Below, one piece after another: positions 18,073 through 26,564 of a stretch of 64,000 bases of DNA (its first letter is position 1; each line of letters starts with the position of its first letter). The translations under genes and the position numbers were made by a program. The notes beneath the pieces were generated by a model, which saw nothing but the letters and a program-made list of their open reading frames with translations, was not told the DNA's origin and made no database searches. The DNA is from JAFAMS01 sp963715815 (lineage in GTDB: Bacteria > Vulcanimicrobiota > Vulcanimicrobiia > Vulcanimicrobiales > Vulcanimicrobiaceae). Where the stretch lies: NCBI GenBank assembly GCA_963715815.1, contig OY970278.1:1922001-1986000 (forward strand), read 5' to 3'.

Positions 18073-18159
18073 CGGAGAGGGGGAGATTCGAACTCCCGAG
18101 ACCCTTTCGGGTCTGCTCGCTTTCCAAGCGAGTGCATTCGACCACTCTGCCACCTCTCC
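18073..18159 (-). tRNA. tRNA-Ser (anticodon GGA)
   Basis: An 87-base tRNA on the minus strand. The acceptor stem pairs GGAGAGG with CCTCTCC and has a G discriminator. The anticodon stem CTCGC/GCGAG encloses TTGGAAA, giving anticodon GGA. A long variable arm (GACCC-GAAA-GGGTC) is present, as required for serine tRNA, and the T loop TTCGAAT is canonical. CCA is not encoded. Confidence 0.96.
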
Positions 18160-18179
18160 ATAGACGTGAGGTCAGGCGT

Positions 18180-18854
18180 TCAATCGCCAAAAATTGCGAC
18201 GACTTCCTGCAGCGAGGTTACGATGTGGGCCGGCGGCGGCGGCATCGTTTCCGTTGGCAGTCCGCTGCGATTGCACCACGCTACCTGAAAACCGAACGCT
18301 GCAGCGCCCGTAGCGTCCCAACCGTTAGAAGAAACGAAACCGATCTGCGATGGTTGTTTTCCGAAACGCATGCACGCCAGCGCGTAGACTTGCGGCGCCG
18401 GTTTGAACTTTCGCACCTCATCGACGCTCCAAACGTCGTTCAGTAATGAATCAAGGCCCGTGGTCGCGAGTGCGCGTTTTGCAGTCGCCTGCGTTCCGTT
18501 CGTCAGCACCGCCGTTCGTATGCCTCGCGAACGAAGCGCCTCGAGCGCAAGCGTTGCATCAGGGTACGGACGCAGCTCGAGCCAACCGTCGCAGAGCTTC
18601 GTACGAGTCTCCGCATCTGCGTCGATAGCCATCGCTGCCAAAACGTAATCGAGCGAACGCGCCGTCAATGTATCGAAGTCATCGTATCGATCCATTAGGG
18701 TGGCTGCAAACGAGTATGCGATCTGTTTGTCGCGCCAGCGCTGGACGAATGCATCCGCATTCTTCTTCCCCAAGACGTTGCCGACGAGCGTACGCAATGA
18801 CGCGATATCGAGCAGGGTCCCGAACAGATCGAAAACGACGCCCTCGACCTTCAT
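18180..18854 (-). CDS. HAD-superfamily hydrolase, haloacid dehalogenase type II-like
   Basis: Hydrolase of 224 residues with the 2-haloacid dehalogenase (type II) pattern: VFDLFGTLLD with nucleophile Asp, a helical cap, VLTNGT as motif II, KFKPAPQVY with the motif III lysine, and SSNGWDATGA as motif IV. The SSNxWD signature is typical of L-2-haloacid dehalogenases, but many such proteins are generic phosphatases. ATG 18854 overlaps the TGA of the upstream YqeG-type gene as ATGA; an in-frame ATG at 18866 is an alternative. The two HAD genes form an operon. Confidence 0.85.
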   Translation of the reverse strand: MKVEGVVFDLFGTLLDIASLRTLVGNVLGKKNADAFVQRWRDKQIAYSFAATLMDRYDDFDTLTARSLDYVLAAMAIDADAETRTKLCDGWLELRPYPDATLALEALRSRGIRTAVLTNGTQATAKRALATTGLDSLLNDVWSVDEVRKFKPAPQVYALACMRFGKQPSQIGFVSSNGWDATGAAAFGFQVAWCNRSGLPTETMPPPPAHIVTSLQEVVAIFGD

Positions 18855-19330
18855 CTTCGCGCCCATCGTAAAAGCGCACGCTCGACGACGCGCATCGCGC
18901 GCGTCGTGATGAATCCTTGCTCCGAAATAGGTTCAGTGAGAATTGCACGCATGCCGAGTAGTTTTGCTCCTAAGACGTCCGTGAAGAGTTGATCGCCGAC
19001 GACGACGGTTGCAGTCCTCGGCGTTCCAAGGACGCGCAAGGCCCGCAAAAAGGCGAGCGGTAGGGGCTTCATTGCACTTGGGACCGACGGCACGCCGATG
19101 AGCGCGCCGAAGGTCGCGACGCGATCGCTCCAATTATTCGAGACCAGAACGACGCGAAATCCGCGCGCGAGCGCGGCTCGGACCCAGCCCGTGATTTCGG
19201 GCTCGATGGAGGCGGCGCGGTAGGCGACAAGCGTGTTATCGAGGTCGACAATGATCCCCCGGACCCCCGTTTGAGCTAGCCGCTCGAGCGAAATCTCAGC
19301 GAGTCCCCGGGCATAAGCGTCAGGAAGCAT
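18851..19330 (-). CDS. YqeG-family HAD phosphatase (subfamily IIIA)
   Basis: Protein of 159 residues matching the YqeG/GEP4 group, whose relatives dephosphorylate phosphatidylglycerophosphate in mitochondria; the bacterial role is not settled. Visible are IIVDLDNTLVAYR (motif I with the nucleophile Asp), VLVSNNWSDRV (motif II), an AMKPLPLAFLRAL segment with the motif III lysine, and VVGDQLFTDVLGAK (motif IV). It is the first gene of a two-gene operon with the dehalogenase-like gene. The 300-base region upstream is shared with divergent nrdJ. Confidence 0.88.
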   Translation of the reverse strand: MLPDAYARGLAEISLERLAQTGVRGIIVDLDNTLVAYRAASIEPEITGWVRAALARGFRVVLVSNNWSDRVATFGALIGVPSVPSAMKPLPLAFLRALRVLGTPRTATVVVGDQLFTDVLGAKLLGMRAILTEPISEQGFITTRAMRVVERALLRWARR

Positions 19331-19428
19331 CCATCCCCGCTATCCCCGCCTCTCTCCACAGGACGCTCGCCTTGTTCGCCGGGCATCCACCGCGCCCACC
19401 CTCTTCATCCACGGATATCTGGGGTTAC

Positions 19429-19441
19429 GCACAGTCTGTGC
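19429..19441. promoter_or_regulatory. Perfect 13-base palindrome GCACAG-T-CTGTGC
   Basis: Inverted repeat with six-base arms around a single central base, 13 bases upstream of the first NrdR-type box. Its position in the divergent yqeG/nrdJ region makes an operator plausible. The recognising factor is unknown. Confidence 0.4.
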
Positions 19442-19454
19442 TCAAGGTACTCAG

Positions 19455-19503
19455 AACCTAGATGTTGTGGAGAATATAGCATCTTGACCCCTATATCTTG
19501 TGT
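19455..19503. promoter_or_regulatory. Tandem NrdR boxes upstream of nrdJ
   Basis: Two related 16-mers, AACCTAGATGTTGTGG at 19455-19470 and CCCCTATATCTTGTGT at 19488-19503. Both resemble the NrdR box consensus (ACACwATATmTwGTGT-like), and their starts are 33 bases apart, about three helical turns, the usual arrangement for NrdR tetramer binding. NrdR represses ribonucleotide reductase genes when dATP is high, which fits the downstream gene. The nrdR gene itself is not in the window. Confidence 0.72.
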
Positions 19504-19630
19504 TTGAAATCAGGAAGCGGTATGCTGTTCGTCACCGAGCGTCGACGCTTGGTTCGTGTCCCTACGGGGAATATCGAACAGGTGTTCGACCGCTACCGCT
19601 CAATAACGTACTTGTTGGAGGCGCCGAGGC

Positions 19631-22600
19631 ATGAAGTTTGAGCGCGCGTATTCACGTCCTGGTGACCCGTATTCGGGCGTAGGGTTCGTGGCGCGGACGT
19701 CCCGGATCACGAATCCGGACGGCTCGCTTATTTTTGAAGCAAAGGACTGCATGGTCCCAAGCGACTGGAGTCAGGTCGCCGTTGACGTACTTGCGCAGAA
19801 GTATTTCCGCAAGGCCGGAGTTCCGGCGCGGCTGCGAACGGTCCCCGAGGAAGGCGTCCCCGAATGGCTGTGGCGCTCCGTACCGGACGATGTGGCCCTC
19901 GCCGAGCTGCCGCGTGAAAATCAGTTCACGCGAGAGAACGACGCTCGCCAGGTCTTCAACCGCCTCGCCGGCACCTGGACGTATTGGGCCTACAAGCACG
20001 GCTACTTCGATTCGGAAGGCGACGCTCGCGCCTATTACGATGAGATGTGCGCGATGCTCGCGCGCCAAGTCGGCGCACCAAACTCGCCGCAGTGGTTCAA
20101 TACCGGTCTGCACTGGGCGTATGGAATCGAAGGTCCGTCGCAAGGCCATTATTTCGTTGATGCCAAGAGCGCACAGCTAACACGCTCGACCAACGCCTAC
20201 GAACACCCCGCACCGCACGCGTGCCTCCCCTATAACGCGACCGTATCCACTCCCGACGGCCCGATCGCAATCGGCGATATCGTCACACGAAATCTCGTCG
20301 GCCTGTCCGTTTACGATGCAAAAGGCACGACTCGAGTCGTTGCAGTCAAATATAACGGAGTCAAGCCCGTCTACCGCATTCGCCTTACAAATGGCAATGC
20401 AATTGAGGCGACTTCCGATCACCTCGTTCTAGCCGCTGAAGCCCACAAAGGGCAGAGACGTTGGCGCTTTGTTTCTGAGCTGAAACCAGGCATGCGTCTC
20501 ATTCAACGTACGGACACGACGATTGAAGCTTCTGAAAACAGCAGACTTGAAAATGAAGCTGCACTTGCCGGTTGGCTGCAGGCGGATGGTTTTGTCGGAC
20601 AATACGCCACTGGGACTAACCGCAGCCTCACAATCGAGGCAATGACTGTAAATGAGGACGAACGCAGTTACGTCAACGCACTCTGCCAAGAAGTCTTTGC
20701 AGGCGTACATTCACACGAACGTTCCGTAGACAGTTTCGATCAAAGCCTTTCGATACGACGCAAGCGCTACTATGGTGAGCAATTAAGGCCATTCGTCGAG
20801 CGTTTTCAGCTGCTAGATCGTGGCCTTGAGATACAAGTGCCGCCGGTTGTTTCAAGCGGGGGACGCAATGTCATATCCGCGTATCTTCGCGCGCTTTTTC
20901 AAGCCGATGGCTGTGTAAGAATTAGAGAAGATCGTGCTTCTAGCGACGTTGTCTTTGGGACGATATCTCCAAAGTTAGCCGACGGCGTCTCACGCCTTCT
21001 GTTCCATCTGGGCATTTATAATCGAATTTCTGTCGGGAACGACTCCAGAGAAGATCGCAAGCCTTACCATCATGTCGTCATAGCCTGGAAAGACGCCAAG
21101 GAAAAGTACGCATCGCTGATTGGTTTTGTCTCTGCTGACAAGAAGACGAAGCTGGATAATGCCTTGACCCTGCCGGGCAGGCGTGTTGCTAGTCTGCGCG
21201 ACGAAGTCGTCCAGACAATTGAGTATGTCTCGGACCAAGATGTCTATGACATTGAGACCGAAAGCCATAACTTCCTAACCAACAACGTCGTCGTTCATAA
21301 CTGCTTCATCCAAAGCGTCAACGACGATCTCGTCAACGAAGGCGGGATCATGGACCTTTGGGTCCGCGAAGCTCGCATCTTCAAGTTCGGTTCCGGGACA
21401 GGTTCGAATTTCAGCAATCTACGCGGTGAAGGCGAGCGTCTTTCGGGCGGCGGTACGTCTTCGGGTCTCATGTCGTTCCTACGCGTCGGCGATCGCGCAG
21501 CCGGTGCAATCAAGAGCGGCGGCACGACGCGTCGCGCCGCCAAGATGGTCATCCTCGACATCGATCATCCGGACGTCGAGACCTTCATCAATTGGAAAGT
21601 CAAAGAAGAACAAAAGGTCTCGGATCTCGTCACGGGTTCGATCGTGTGCGAGCGCAATCTCAATGCGATTATGCGCGCCGCGCACGACGAGACACTTCCG
21701 GAGAATGCGCGTCTCGATCCGGCCCTCAACCCGCAGTTGCGAGCCGCTATGCGTACCGCACTTTCGAACGGCATCCCGCAAGCCAATGTTCAGTACGCGC
21801 TCGATTTTGCACGCCAGGGCTATAAATCGCTCGAGATCGAGACCTACGACACCAATTGGGATTCGAAGGCATACTCGACGGTCTCCGGCCAGAATTCAAA
21901 CAACACGGTTCGCATCTCGAATGACTTCTTTGCGAAGCTCGACGCAGACAAGTCTTGGGATCTGCGTTGGAGAACCGACGGCAGAGTTTCGAAATCCCTC
22001 CCAGCCGCAAAGCTCTGGGAAGACATCGCAGTTGCTGCATGGCAATGCGCGGATCCGGGTTTGCAGTTCGACACGACGATCAACGAGTGGCACACGTGCC
22101 CCGAAGACGGCCGTATCAATGCCAGTAACCCGTGCGTCACAGGCGACACGCTCGTCGCGACCGCCGATGGTCTGGCGCGCATCGATTCGATGGTGGGGCG
22201 TTCGGCTTTTGTCATCGGCTCCGACGGCAAACCGCACTTTGTGTCCCGCATCTTCCCGACCGGCTCGAAGCGCGTCTATCGTTTGCGCACGCGCGCAGGT
22301 TACGAACTGCGGCTGACCGCCGATCACAAGATTCTTACCGAAGAGCGCGGCGACGTCGCGCTTGCGGACGTCATCATCGGCGAACGCGTCGTCCTGCGCG
22401 GCTCCGGCTTCGGAACGCGCACGCTCGATGAATCGACGCTGCTTGCCCTCGCAGCTCGCGTCGGCTCGCAGTCACTCGTCGCCGTCGGTAACGGTCTGGC
22501 CGGCGCTGAATCGGTCGATGAGTTCATCCAGCAAGATGCCCATCTTCAATTTACGCCATCGATCTATGGGCTGGATCGCATGTCGATTGCGACATTGCTG

Positions 22601-25141
22601 CGGGCGCTCTTCGATGAGTGCGGCGAGTTCTCGTCGGGCTCGATGGAACTACTCTGGCAAATTCAGCTTCTTCTGCTGAACTTCGGCGTAAAAGGCAAGA
22701 TCTATCGGGATCGCGGCGTTATCCGCATCGCAGCTCACTCGCGTTCGCGTTTTGCGCGGACGATCGAAGGCGGCGAGCCGTTTGAGCGCTCGCGCGAAGT
22801 CCTCACCGATGAAGTTTCGCAGATCAAAGCCCTCGGCGTCGAGCAAGTCTTCGATCTCACCGAGTTCGACACGGCGCACTTCGTCGCCAACGGCATCGTC
22901 GTGCACAACTGCTCCGAATACATGTTCCTCGACGATACGGCGTGCAATCTCGCAAGCCTCAACCTCGTCAAGTTCATGGATCAGACGGGACGTTTCGATC
23001 CGAAACGCTTCGGCGACGCATGCCGCATGTGGACGTTCACGCTTGAGGTCAGCGTCCTCATGGCGCAGTTCCCCTCACGCGAGATTGCGCAGAAGTCGTA
23101 CGATTTCCGCACGCTTGGCCTCGGCTATGCGAATCTCGGAACGCTCCTCATGCGTATGGGCTTGCCGTATGACTCCGAAGAAGGCTTCGGCTGGTGCAGC
23201 GCGATTACGGCGCTCATGACGGGCGCCGCGTACAAGGCGTCGGCGGAGATGGCACGCGAGTACGGTCCGTTCCCGCGCTACGAAAAGAATGCCGATGCGA
23301 TGGGACGCGTTATGCGCAACCATCGACGCGCAGCGTATCAAGCGCCACGCAGCGAATACGAAGGGCTGAGCGTTCCACCAATCACGCACGCACCAACGCT
23401 CTTCACGCAAGAGACGTGGGCGGCCGCGCGCCATGCGTGGGATCATGCACTCGCGATCGGCGAGATTGCGGGCTATCGCAATGCGCAAGTGACCGTCATC
23501 GCGCCGACTGGCACGATCGGCCTCATCATGGATTGCGACACGACCGGAATCGAGCCCGATTTTGCGCTCGTCAAATTCAAGAAGCTGGCCGGCGGCGGCT
23601 ACTTCAAGATCGTCAATCAATCGGTAGAGGCAGCACTGCAGCGTCTCGGCTACACGCCAGAACAGATTGCAGCGATAGAGACCTTCGCCAAAGGCACGAA
23701 CACGCTCGAGGGTGCTCCGCACATCAATCGCGCGACGCTTCGCGCGAAAGGCTTTGATGACGAAGCTCTCGAGCGCATCGAAAGCGGCTTGCCGGCATCG
23801 TTCGAGCTGGCGTTTGCCTTCAATCGCTGGGCGCTGGGCGACGAGTTCTGCAAGTCAAAGCTCGGAATGAGCGATGAGCAGCTGGCCGACATCAACAGCT
23901 CGATCCTCGTTGACGTGCTTGGATTCACGCCCGCACAAATCGACGAAGCATCCGACCATATCTGCGGCCGCATGACATTGGAAGGTGCGCCATTCCTCAA
24001 AGACGAGCACTTGTTCGTCTTCGATTGCGCCACGCCGTGCGGCAAACATGGGGCGCGCTTCATCCGCCCGCTCGCGCACGTCGACATGCTCGCGGCTTCA
24101 CAGCCGTTTATCAGCGGCGCGATCTCAAAGACGATCAATCTCCCACAAAATGCCACCATCGGCGACATCAAGGAGACCTATCGCTATTCGTGGGAGCGGA
24201 TGTGCAAGGCGGTCGCGCTCTATCGCGACGGCTCGAAGCTCTCGCAACCGCTTGCGAGCTCTGTCGATCTGGGTGGCGATATCGACGAGGGTCAGCCCAG
24301 CGCCGCCTACGAGACGCCCGTGCGGATTGCCGAACGCGTCGTTTACCGCTACATCGCCAAGCGCCGGCGGATGCCCGATCGTCGCGGCGGCTACACGCAA
24401 AAAGCCGTTATCGGCGGCCACAAAGTCTACTTACGTACCGGCGAGTACACCGATCAGACGCTCGGCGAGATCTTCATCGACATGCACAAGGAAGGCGCGG
24501 CCTTCCGCAGCCTGATGAACAACTTCGCAATCGCAGTTAGCCTCGGACTTCAACACGGCGTCCCGCTCGAAGAATACGTCGAGGCCTTCACCTTCACGCG
24601 TTTCGAGCCAAACGGCCCCGTCGTCGGCCACGAGAACATTAAAATGGCGACGTCGATCCTCGACTACATCTTCCGTGAGCTCGCGGTCAGCTATCTCGGA
24701 CGTTACGACTTGGCGCAAGTCCAACCGTCGATGGAACTCGACACGATGGGCGATGCTGCCGAGTATATCGCCGAGGAAGAGGTCGAAGTACGATACACGG
24801 ATCCCAAACCGCGCGCAATCGAAGACAAGCTACATCCGCAGAGTAGTCACTTGCACAATACGATGCCGCCGGCCGAACCGCGACAAGAAACGCTTCGTCC
24901 GCAGATTCCGCCTCCCATTCGCCCGCAAGCGCACGCCGGCGGAGGCGAGACGAGCAATGGTAACGGTAACGGCCACTCACGGATTGGTACGGCAACGGTT
25001 TCACGAACCGAAGCCGCACGCATCGCCGTCGCCAAAGGCTACAGCGGCGACGCTTGCAACGAGTGCGGTCAGTTCACGATGGTGCGCAACGGCACGTGCC
25101 TCAAGTGCGATACCTGCGGATCAACGAGCGGCTGTAGCTAG
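19631..25141 (+). CDS. nrdJ: Adenosylcobalamin-dependent ribonucleotide reductase (class II) with two inteins
   Basis: Makes deoxyribonucleotides using a cobalamin-generated thiyl radical. The 1836-residue precursor holds two inteins (residues 198-557 and 835-1093); splicing would leave about 1217 residues, the size of the long NrdJ form. Extein landmarks are PQWFNTGL, CFIQSVNDDL (first redox Cys), FKFGSGTGSNFSNLRGEGE, NPCSEYMFLDD with the radical-site Asn/Cys/Glu, and APTGTIGLIMDCDTTGIEP. The C-terminal part includes a TSCPD-like domain and a zinc ribbon (CNECGQF...CLKCDTCGSTSGC) carrying the reducing cysteines. Start ATG 19631 follows GGAGG. It is a lone gene with NrdR boxes upstream. Function requires both inteins to splice, since each precedes an essential Cys. 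Confidence 0.96.
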   Translation: MKFERAYSRPGDPYSGVGFVARTSRITNPDGSLIFEAKDCMVPSDWSQVAVDVLAQKYFRKAGVPARLRTVPEEGVPEWLWRSVPDDVALAELPRENQFTRENDARQVFNRLAGTWTYWAYKHGYFDSEGDARAYYDEMCAMLARQVGAPNSPQWFNTGLHWAYGIEGPSQGHYFVDAKSAQLTRSTNAYEHPAPHACLPYNATVSTPDGPIAIGDIVTRNLVGLSVYDAKGTTRVVAVKYNGVKPVYRIRLTNGNAIEATSDHLVLAAEAHKGQRRWRFVSELKPGMRLIQRTDTTIEASENSRLENEAALAGWLQADGFVGQYATGTNRSLTIEAMTVNEDERSYVNALCQEVFAGVHSHERSVDSFDQSLSIRRKRYYGEQLRPFVERFQLLDRGLEIQVPPVVSSGGRNVISAYLRALFQADGCVRIREDRASSDVVFGTISPKLADGVSRLLFHLGIYNRISVGNDSREDRKPYHHVVIAWKDAKEKYASLIGFVSADKKTKLDNALTLPGRRVASLRDEVVQTIEYVSDQDVYDIETESHNFLTNNVVVHNCFIQSVNDDLVNEGGIMDLWVREARIFKFGSGTGSNFSNLRGEGERLSGGGTSSGLMSFLRVGDRAAGAIKSGGTTRRAAKMVILDIDHPDVETFINWKVKEEQKVSDLVTGSIVCERNLNAIMRAAHDETLPENARLDPALNPQLRAAMRTALSNGIPQANVQYALDFARQGYKSLEIETYDTNWDSKAYSTVSGQNSNNTVRISNDFFAKLDADKSWDLRWRTDGRVSKSLPAAKLWEDIAVAAWQCADPGLQFDTTINEWHTCPEDGRINASNPCVTGDTLVATADGLARIDSMVGRSAFVIGSDGKPHFVSRIFPTGSKRVYRLRTRAGYELRLTADHKILTEERGDVALADVIIGERVVLRGSGFGTRTLDESTLLALAARVGSQSLVAVGNGLAGAESVDEFIQQDAHLQFTPSIYGLDRMSIATLLRALFDECGEFSSGSMELLWQIQLLLLNFGVKGKIYRDRGVIRIAAHSRSRFARTIEGGEPFERSREVLTDEVSQIKALGVEQVFDLTEFDTAHFVANGIVVHNCSEYMFLDDTACNLASLNLVKFMDQTGRFDPKRFGDACRMWTFTLEVSVLMAQFPSREIAQKSYDFRTLGLGYANLGTLLMRMGLPYDSEEGFGWCSAITALMTGAAYKASAEMAREYGPFPRYEKNADAMGRVMRNHRRAAYQAPRSEYEGLSVPPITHAPTLFTQETWAAARHAWDHALAIGEIAGYRNAQVTVIAPTGTIGLIMDCDTTGIEPDFALVKFKKLAGGGYFKIVNQSVEAALQRLGYTPEQIAAIETFAKGTNTLEGAPHINRATLRAKGFDDEALERIESGLPASFELAFAFNRWALGDEFCKSKLGMSDEQLADINSSILVDVLGFTPAQIDEASDHICGRMTLEGAPFLKDEHLFVFDCATPCGKHGARFIRPLAHVDMLAASQPFISGAISKTINLPQNATIGDIKETYRYSWERMCKAVALYRDGSKLSQPLASSVDLGGDIDEGQPSAAYETPVRIAERVVYRYIAKRRRMPDRRGGYTQKAVIGGHKVYLRTGEYTDQTLGEIFIDMHKEGAAFRSLMNNFAIAVSLGLQHGVPLEEYVEAFTFTRFEPNGPVVGHENIKMATSILDYIFRELAVSYLGRYDLAQVQPSMELDTMGDAAEYIAEEEVEVRYTDPKPRAIEDKLHPQSSHLHNTMPPAEPRQETLRPQIPPPIRPQAHAGGGETSNGNGNGHSRIGTATVSRTEAARIAVAKGYSGDACNECGQFTMVRNGTCLKCDTCGSTSGCS
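20222..21301 (+). mobile_element. Intein 1 of NrdJ, with LAGLIDADG endonuclease
   Basis: A 360-residue protein insertion running from Cys198 (CLPYNATVSTPDGPIAIGD, block A) to the VVVHN end followed by extein Cys558. Block B is TSDHLVL. Two LAGLIDADG-type motifs, LAGWLQADG and LRALFQADG, indicate a homing endonuclease with both acidic residues present. The block is visibly more AT-rich than the flanking extein DNA, suggesting relatively recent arrival. Confidence 0.95.
22133..22909 (+). mobile_element. Intein 2 of NrdJ, with degenerate endonuclease
   Basis: A 259-residue insertion from Cys835 (CVTGDTLVATADGLARIDS) to GIVVHN, followed by extein Cys1094 of the NPCSE active site. Block B reads LTADHKIL and block F VFDLTEFDTAHFVAN. 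Only one worn LAGLIDADG-like remnant (LLRALFDECGEF) is visible, so homing is probably lost while splicing residues (Cys1, TxxH, terminal HN) remain. Base composition resembles the host, pointing to an older insertion than intein 1. Confidence 0.93.
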
Positions 25142-25174
25142 GGAGCCGGTTTCTTCGCGCGACTGAGCGTAATG

Positions 25175-25363
25175 CTAACCGCCCTTGCCGCGCTCACTGC
25201 AAACAGGCAGTAGCCGTTGGAGGTGGCGTTCCTGCGGCCGGGTAGTTGTGCTGCGCGGACCGCCGCTCGGGCTGACGATGAAGAGAGAGTTGGCGGCCAA
25301 GGCGGTCCCAACAGTCGCCGCCACGATGGCACCCGTAAGGAACAGGACGCGTGCAGCCTTCAT
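25175..25363 (-). CDS. Possible small secreted or single-pass membrane protein, 62 residues
   Basis: A short frame begins MKAARVLFLTGAIVAATVGTALAA, a convincing signal-peptide or membrane-anchor profile with an AxA-like cleavage site. A short polar tail rich in Ser, Thr and Arg follows. It starts 43 bases from divergent galM. The ribosome site is weak and no homologous family is recognised, so this is a tentative call. The rest of the 25142-25406 interval shows no other convincing feature. Confidence 0.38.
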   Translation of the reverse strand: MKAARVLFLTGAIVAATVGTALAANSLFIVSPSGGPRSTTTRPQERHLQRLLPVCSERGKGG

Positions 25364-25406
25364 AGCGCTTGCGGGGTGAGATTCGAACGCGACGAAGCCG
25401 CAATCC

Positions 25407-26288
25407 ATGGATGGGCTTCTACTAACAAACTTCCACGGTAACACCGTGTCGCTCGCGCCGGTTGGCGCCGCCATGACCGGCGTGGTTGTTCCCAATCGAG
25501 CCGGATCGCGCTCGAATATCGTCGTCGATGCCGGCGGGAGTGCCGGGAAGATCATCGGACGGTATGCAAACCGGATCGCCGGCAGCTCGTTCGAGCTCGA
25601 CGGCAAAACCTTCAAACTCGGCACGAACGAAGGCGGCAACACGCTGCACGGCGGGCCGGATGGTTTCTCAAAACGCACATGGGATGTCGTCGAACAATCC
25701 GACACCCGCGTAACGTTCGCTTTGCACAGTCCCGACGGCGATCAGGGATTTCCCGGCACGCTCGAGTGCCGCGTCACCTACTCATGGTCGGACGACAACG
25801 CGCTGCGCATCGACTATACAGCGACGACGGATAAACCGACCGTCGTAAATTTCACGAACCACGTCTATTTCAATCTGAGCGGCGTTCCGGGAACTCCGAT
25901 CGAGAATTATCGGCTGCAAATCCCGGCGTCTGCCTACACGCCGACGAATGCCGAAAATATTCCGACCGGGGCGATCGCGCTGGTAGATTCATTGCGCGAC
26001 TTTCGCATCGAGCGCCCCGTCGGCGCGGAAAAGTACGATTGCAATTTCGTAATCGACGCATGGGATGGTTCATTGCGCCGGGCTGCGGTTTTGAAGGACC
26101 CGGACTCCGGCCGCTCGATCGAGGTTGATACGACCCAGCCGGGCATGCAACTATACACAGGAAAACCGGGGGCGATCGCGCTCGAAACGCAGCATTTCGC
26201 GGATTCGCCGCATCACCCGAATTTCCCGAGTACGGTTTTGCGGCCGGCTGAAACCTTTACCGCGACGACCGTCTACAGCTTCGGCTAG
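25407..26288 (+). CDS. galM: Aldose 1-epimerase (galactose mutarotase)
   Basis: Enzyme of 293 residues that interconverts alpha and beta anomers of aldoses. Typical landmarks are KIIGRYANRIAG, NTLHGGPDGF with a substrate-binding His, FTNHVYFNLSG with the catalytic His, and LETQHFADSPHHPNFPS with the catalytic Glu near the C-terminus. No signal peptide is present, so it acts in the cytoplasm. It is not in a galactose operon; its end overlaps by four bases with a convergent hypothetical gene. Confidence 0.93.
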   Translation: MDGLLLTNFHGNTVSLAPVGAAMTGVVVPNRAGSRSNIVVDAGGSAGKIIGRYANRIAGSSFELDGKTFKLGTNEGGNTLHGGPDGFSKRTWDVVEQSDTRVTFALHSPDGDQGFPGTLECRVTYSWSDDNALRIDYTATTDKPTVVNFTNHVYFNLSGVPGTPIENYRLQIPASAYTPTNAENIPTGAIALVDSLRDFRIERPVGAEKYDCNFVIDAWDGSLRRAAVLKDPDSGRSIEVDTTQPGMQLYTGKPGAIALETQHFADSPHHPNFPSTVLRPAETFTATTVYSFG

Positions 26289-26518
26289 GGCTGCGTTTTC
26301 TGATTACGCTCTGATCCCCCGACTCCAAAGAGTCGCGGCTTCTTTATCTCTGGCCGCTTCACTTCGTCGGCTTCGCCCGCGGCGGCGCGCTCTGCTGTCG
26401 CCTCGACGTTTCTTTTTGCTTGCTCGAGAAGTGGGCTATCGGAGTTCCCGTCGATTAAATTCGGTGCGAGGAACATCCCGCGGTTCATTTGTTCGGCTAC
26501 GCTGTCGTCGTCTTTCAT
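26285..26518 (-). CDS. Hypothetical protein, 77 residues, charged and probably disordered
   Basis: Small protein beginning MKDDDSVAEQMNRGMF with an alanine/glutamate-rich helical middle and a basic Lys/Pro-rich tail. No domain is recognised. ATG 26518 gives a sensible N-terminus; a start at 26539 would add seven residues. It lies after the TauD-type gene on the same strand, with 46 bases between, so it may share that transcript. Confidence 0.5.
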   Translation of the reverse strand: MKDDDSVAEQMNRGMFLAPNLIDGNSDSPLLEQAKRNVEATAERAAAGEADEVKRPEIKKPRLFGVGGSERNQKTQP

Positions 26519-26564
26519 CGCCCACCTTATACCCGGCAAGCAGGTAAGCGAAGCAGCGGCTCCT

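Larger units (their letters stand above)
19331..19630. other. Divergent intergenic region between the yqeG-type gene and nrdJ
   Basis: No coding frame is convincing here. It holds a 13-base palindrome, a pair of NrdR-type boxes and the nrdJ ribosome site (TTGGAGG, 19614-19620). I looked for a cobalamin riboswitch, which would make sense for a B12-dependent enzyme, and saw no B12-box-like sequence. Confidence 0.7.

Noticed and set aside
19331..19630. Cobalamin riboswitch or replication origin upstream of nrdJ
   Set aside because: No B12-box-like sequence and no cluster of DnaA boxes was seen; TCCACA-like words occur singly only.
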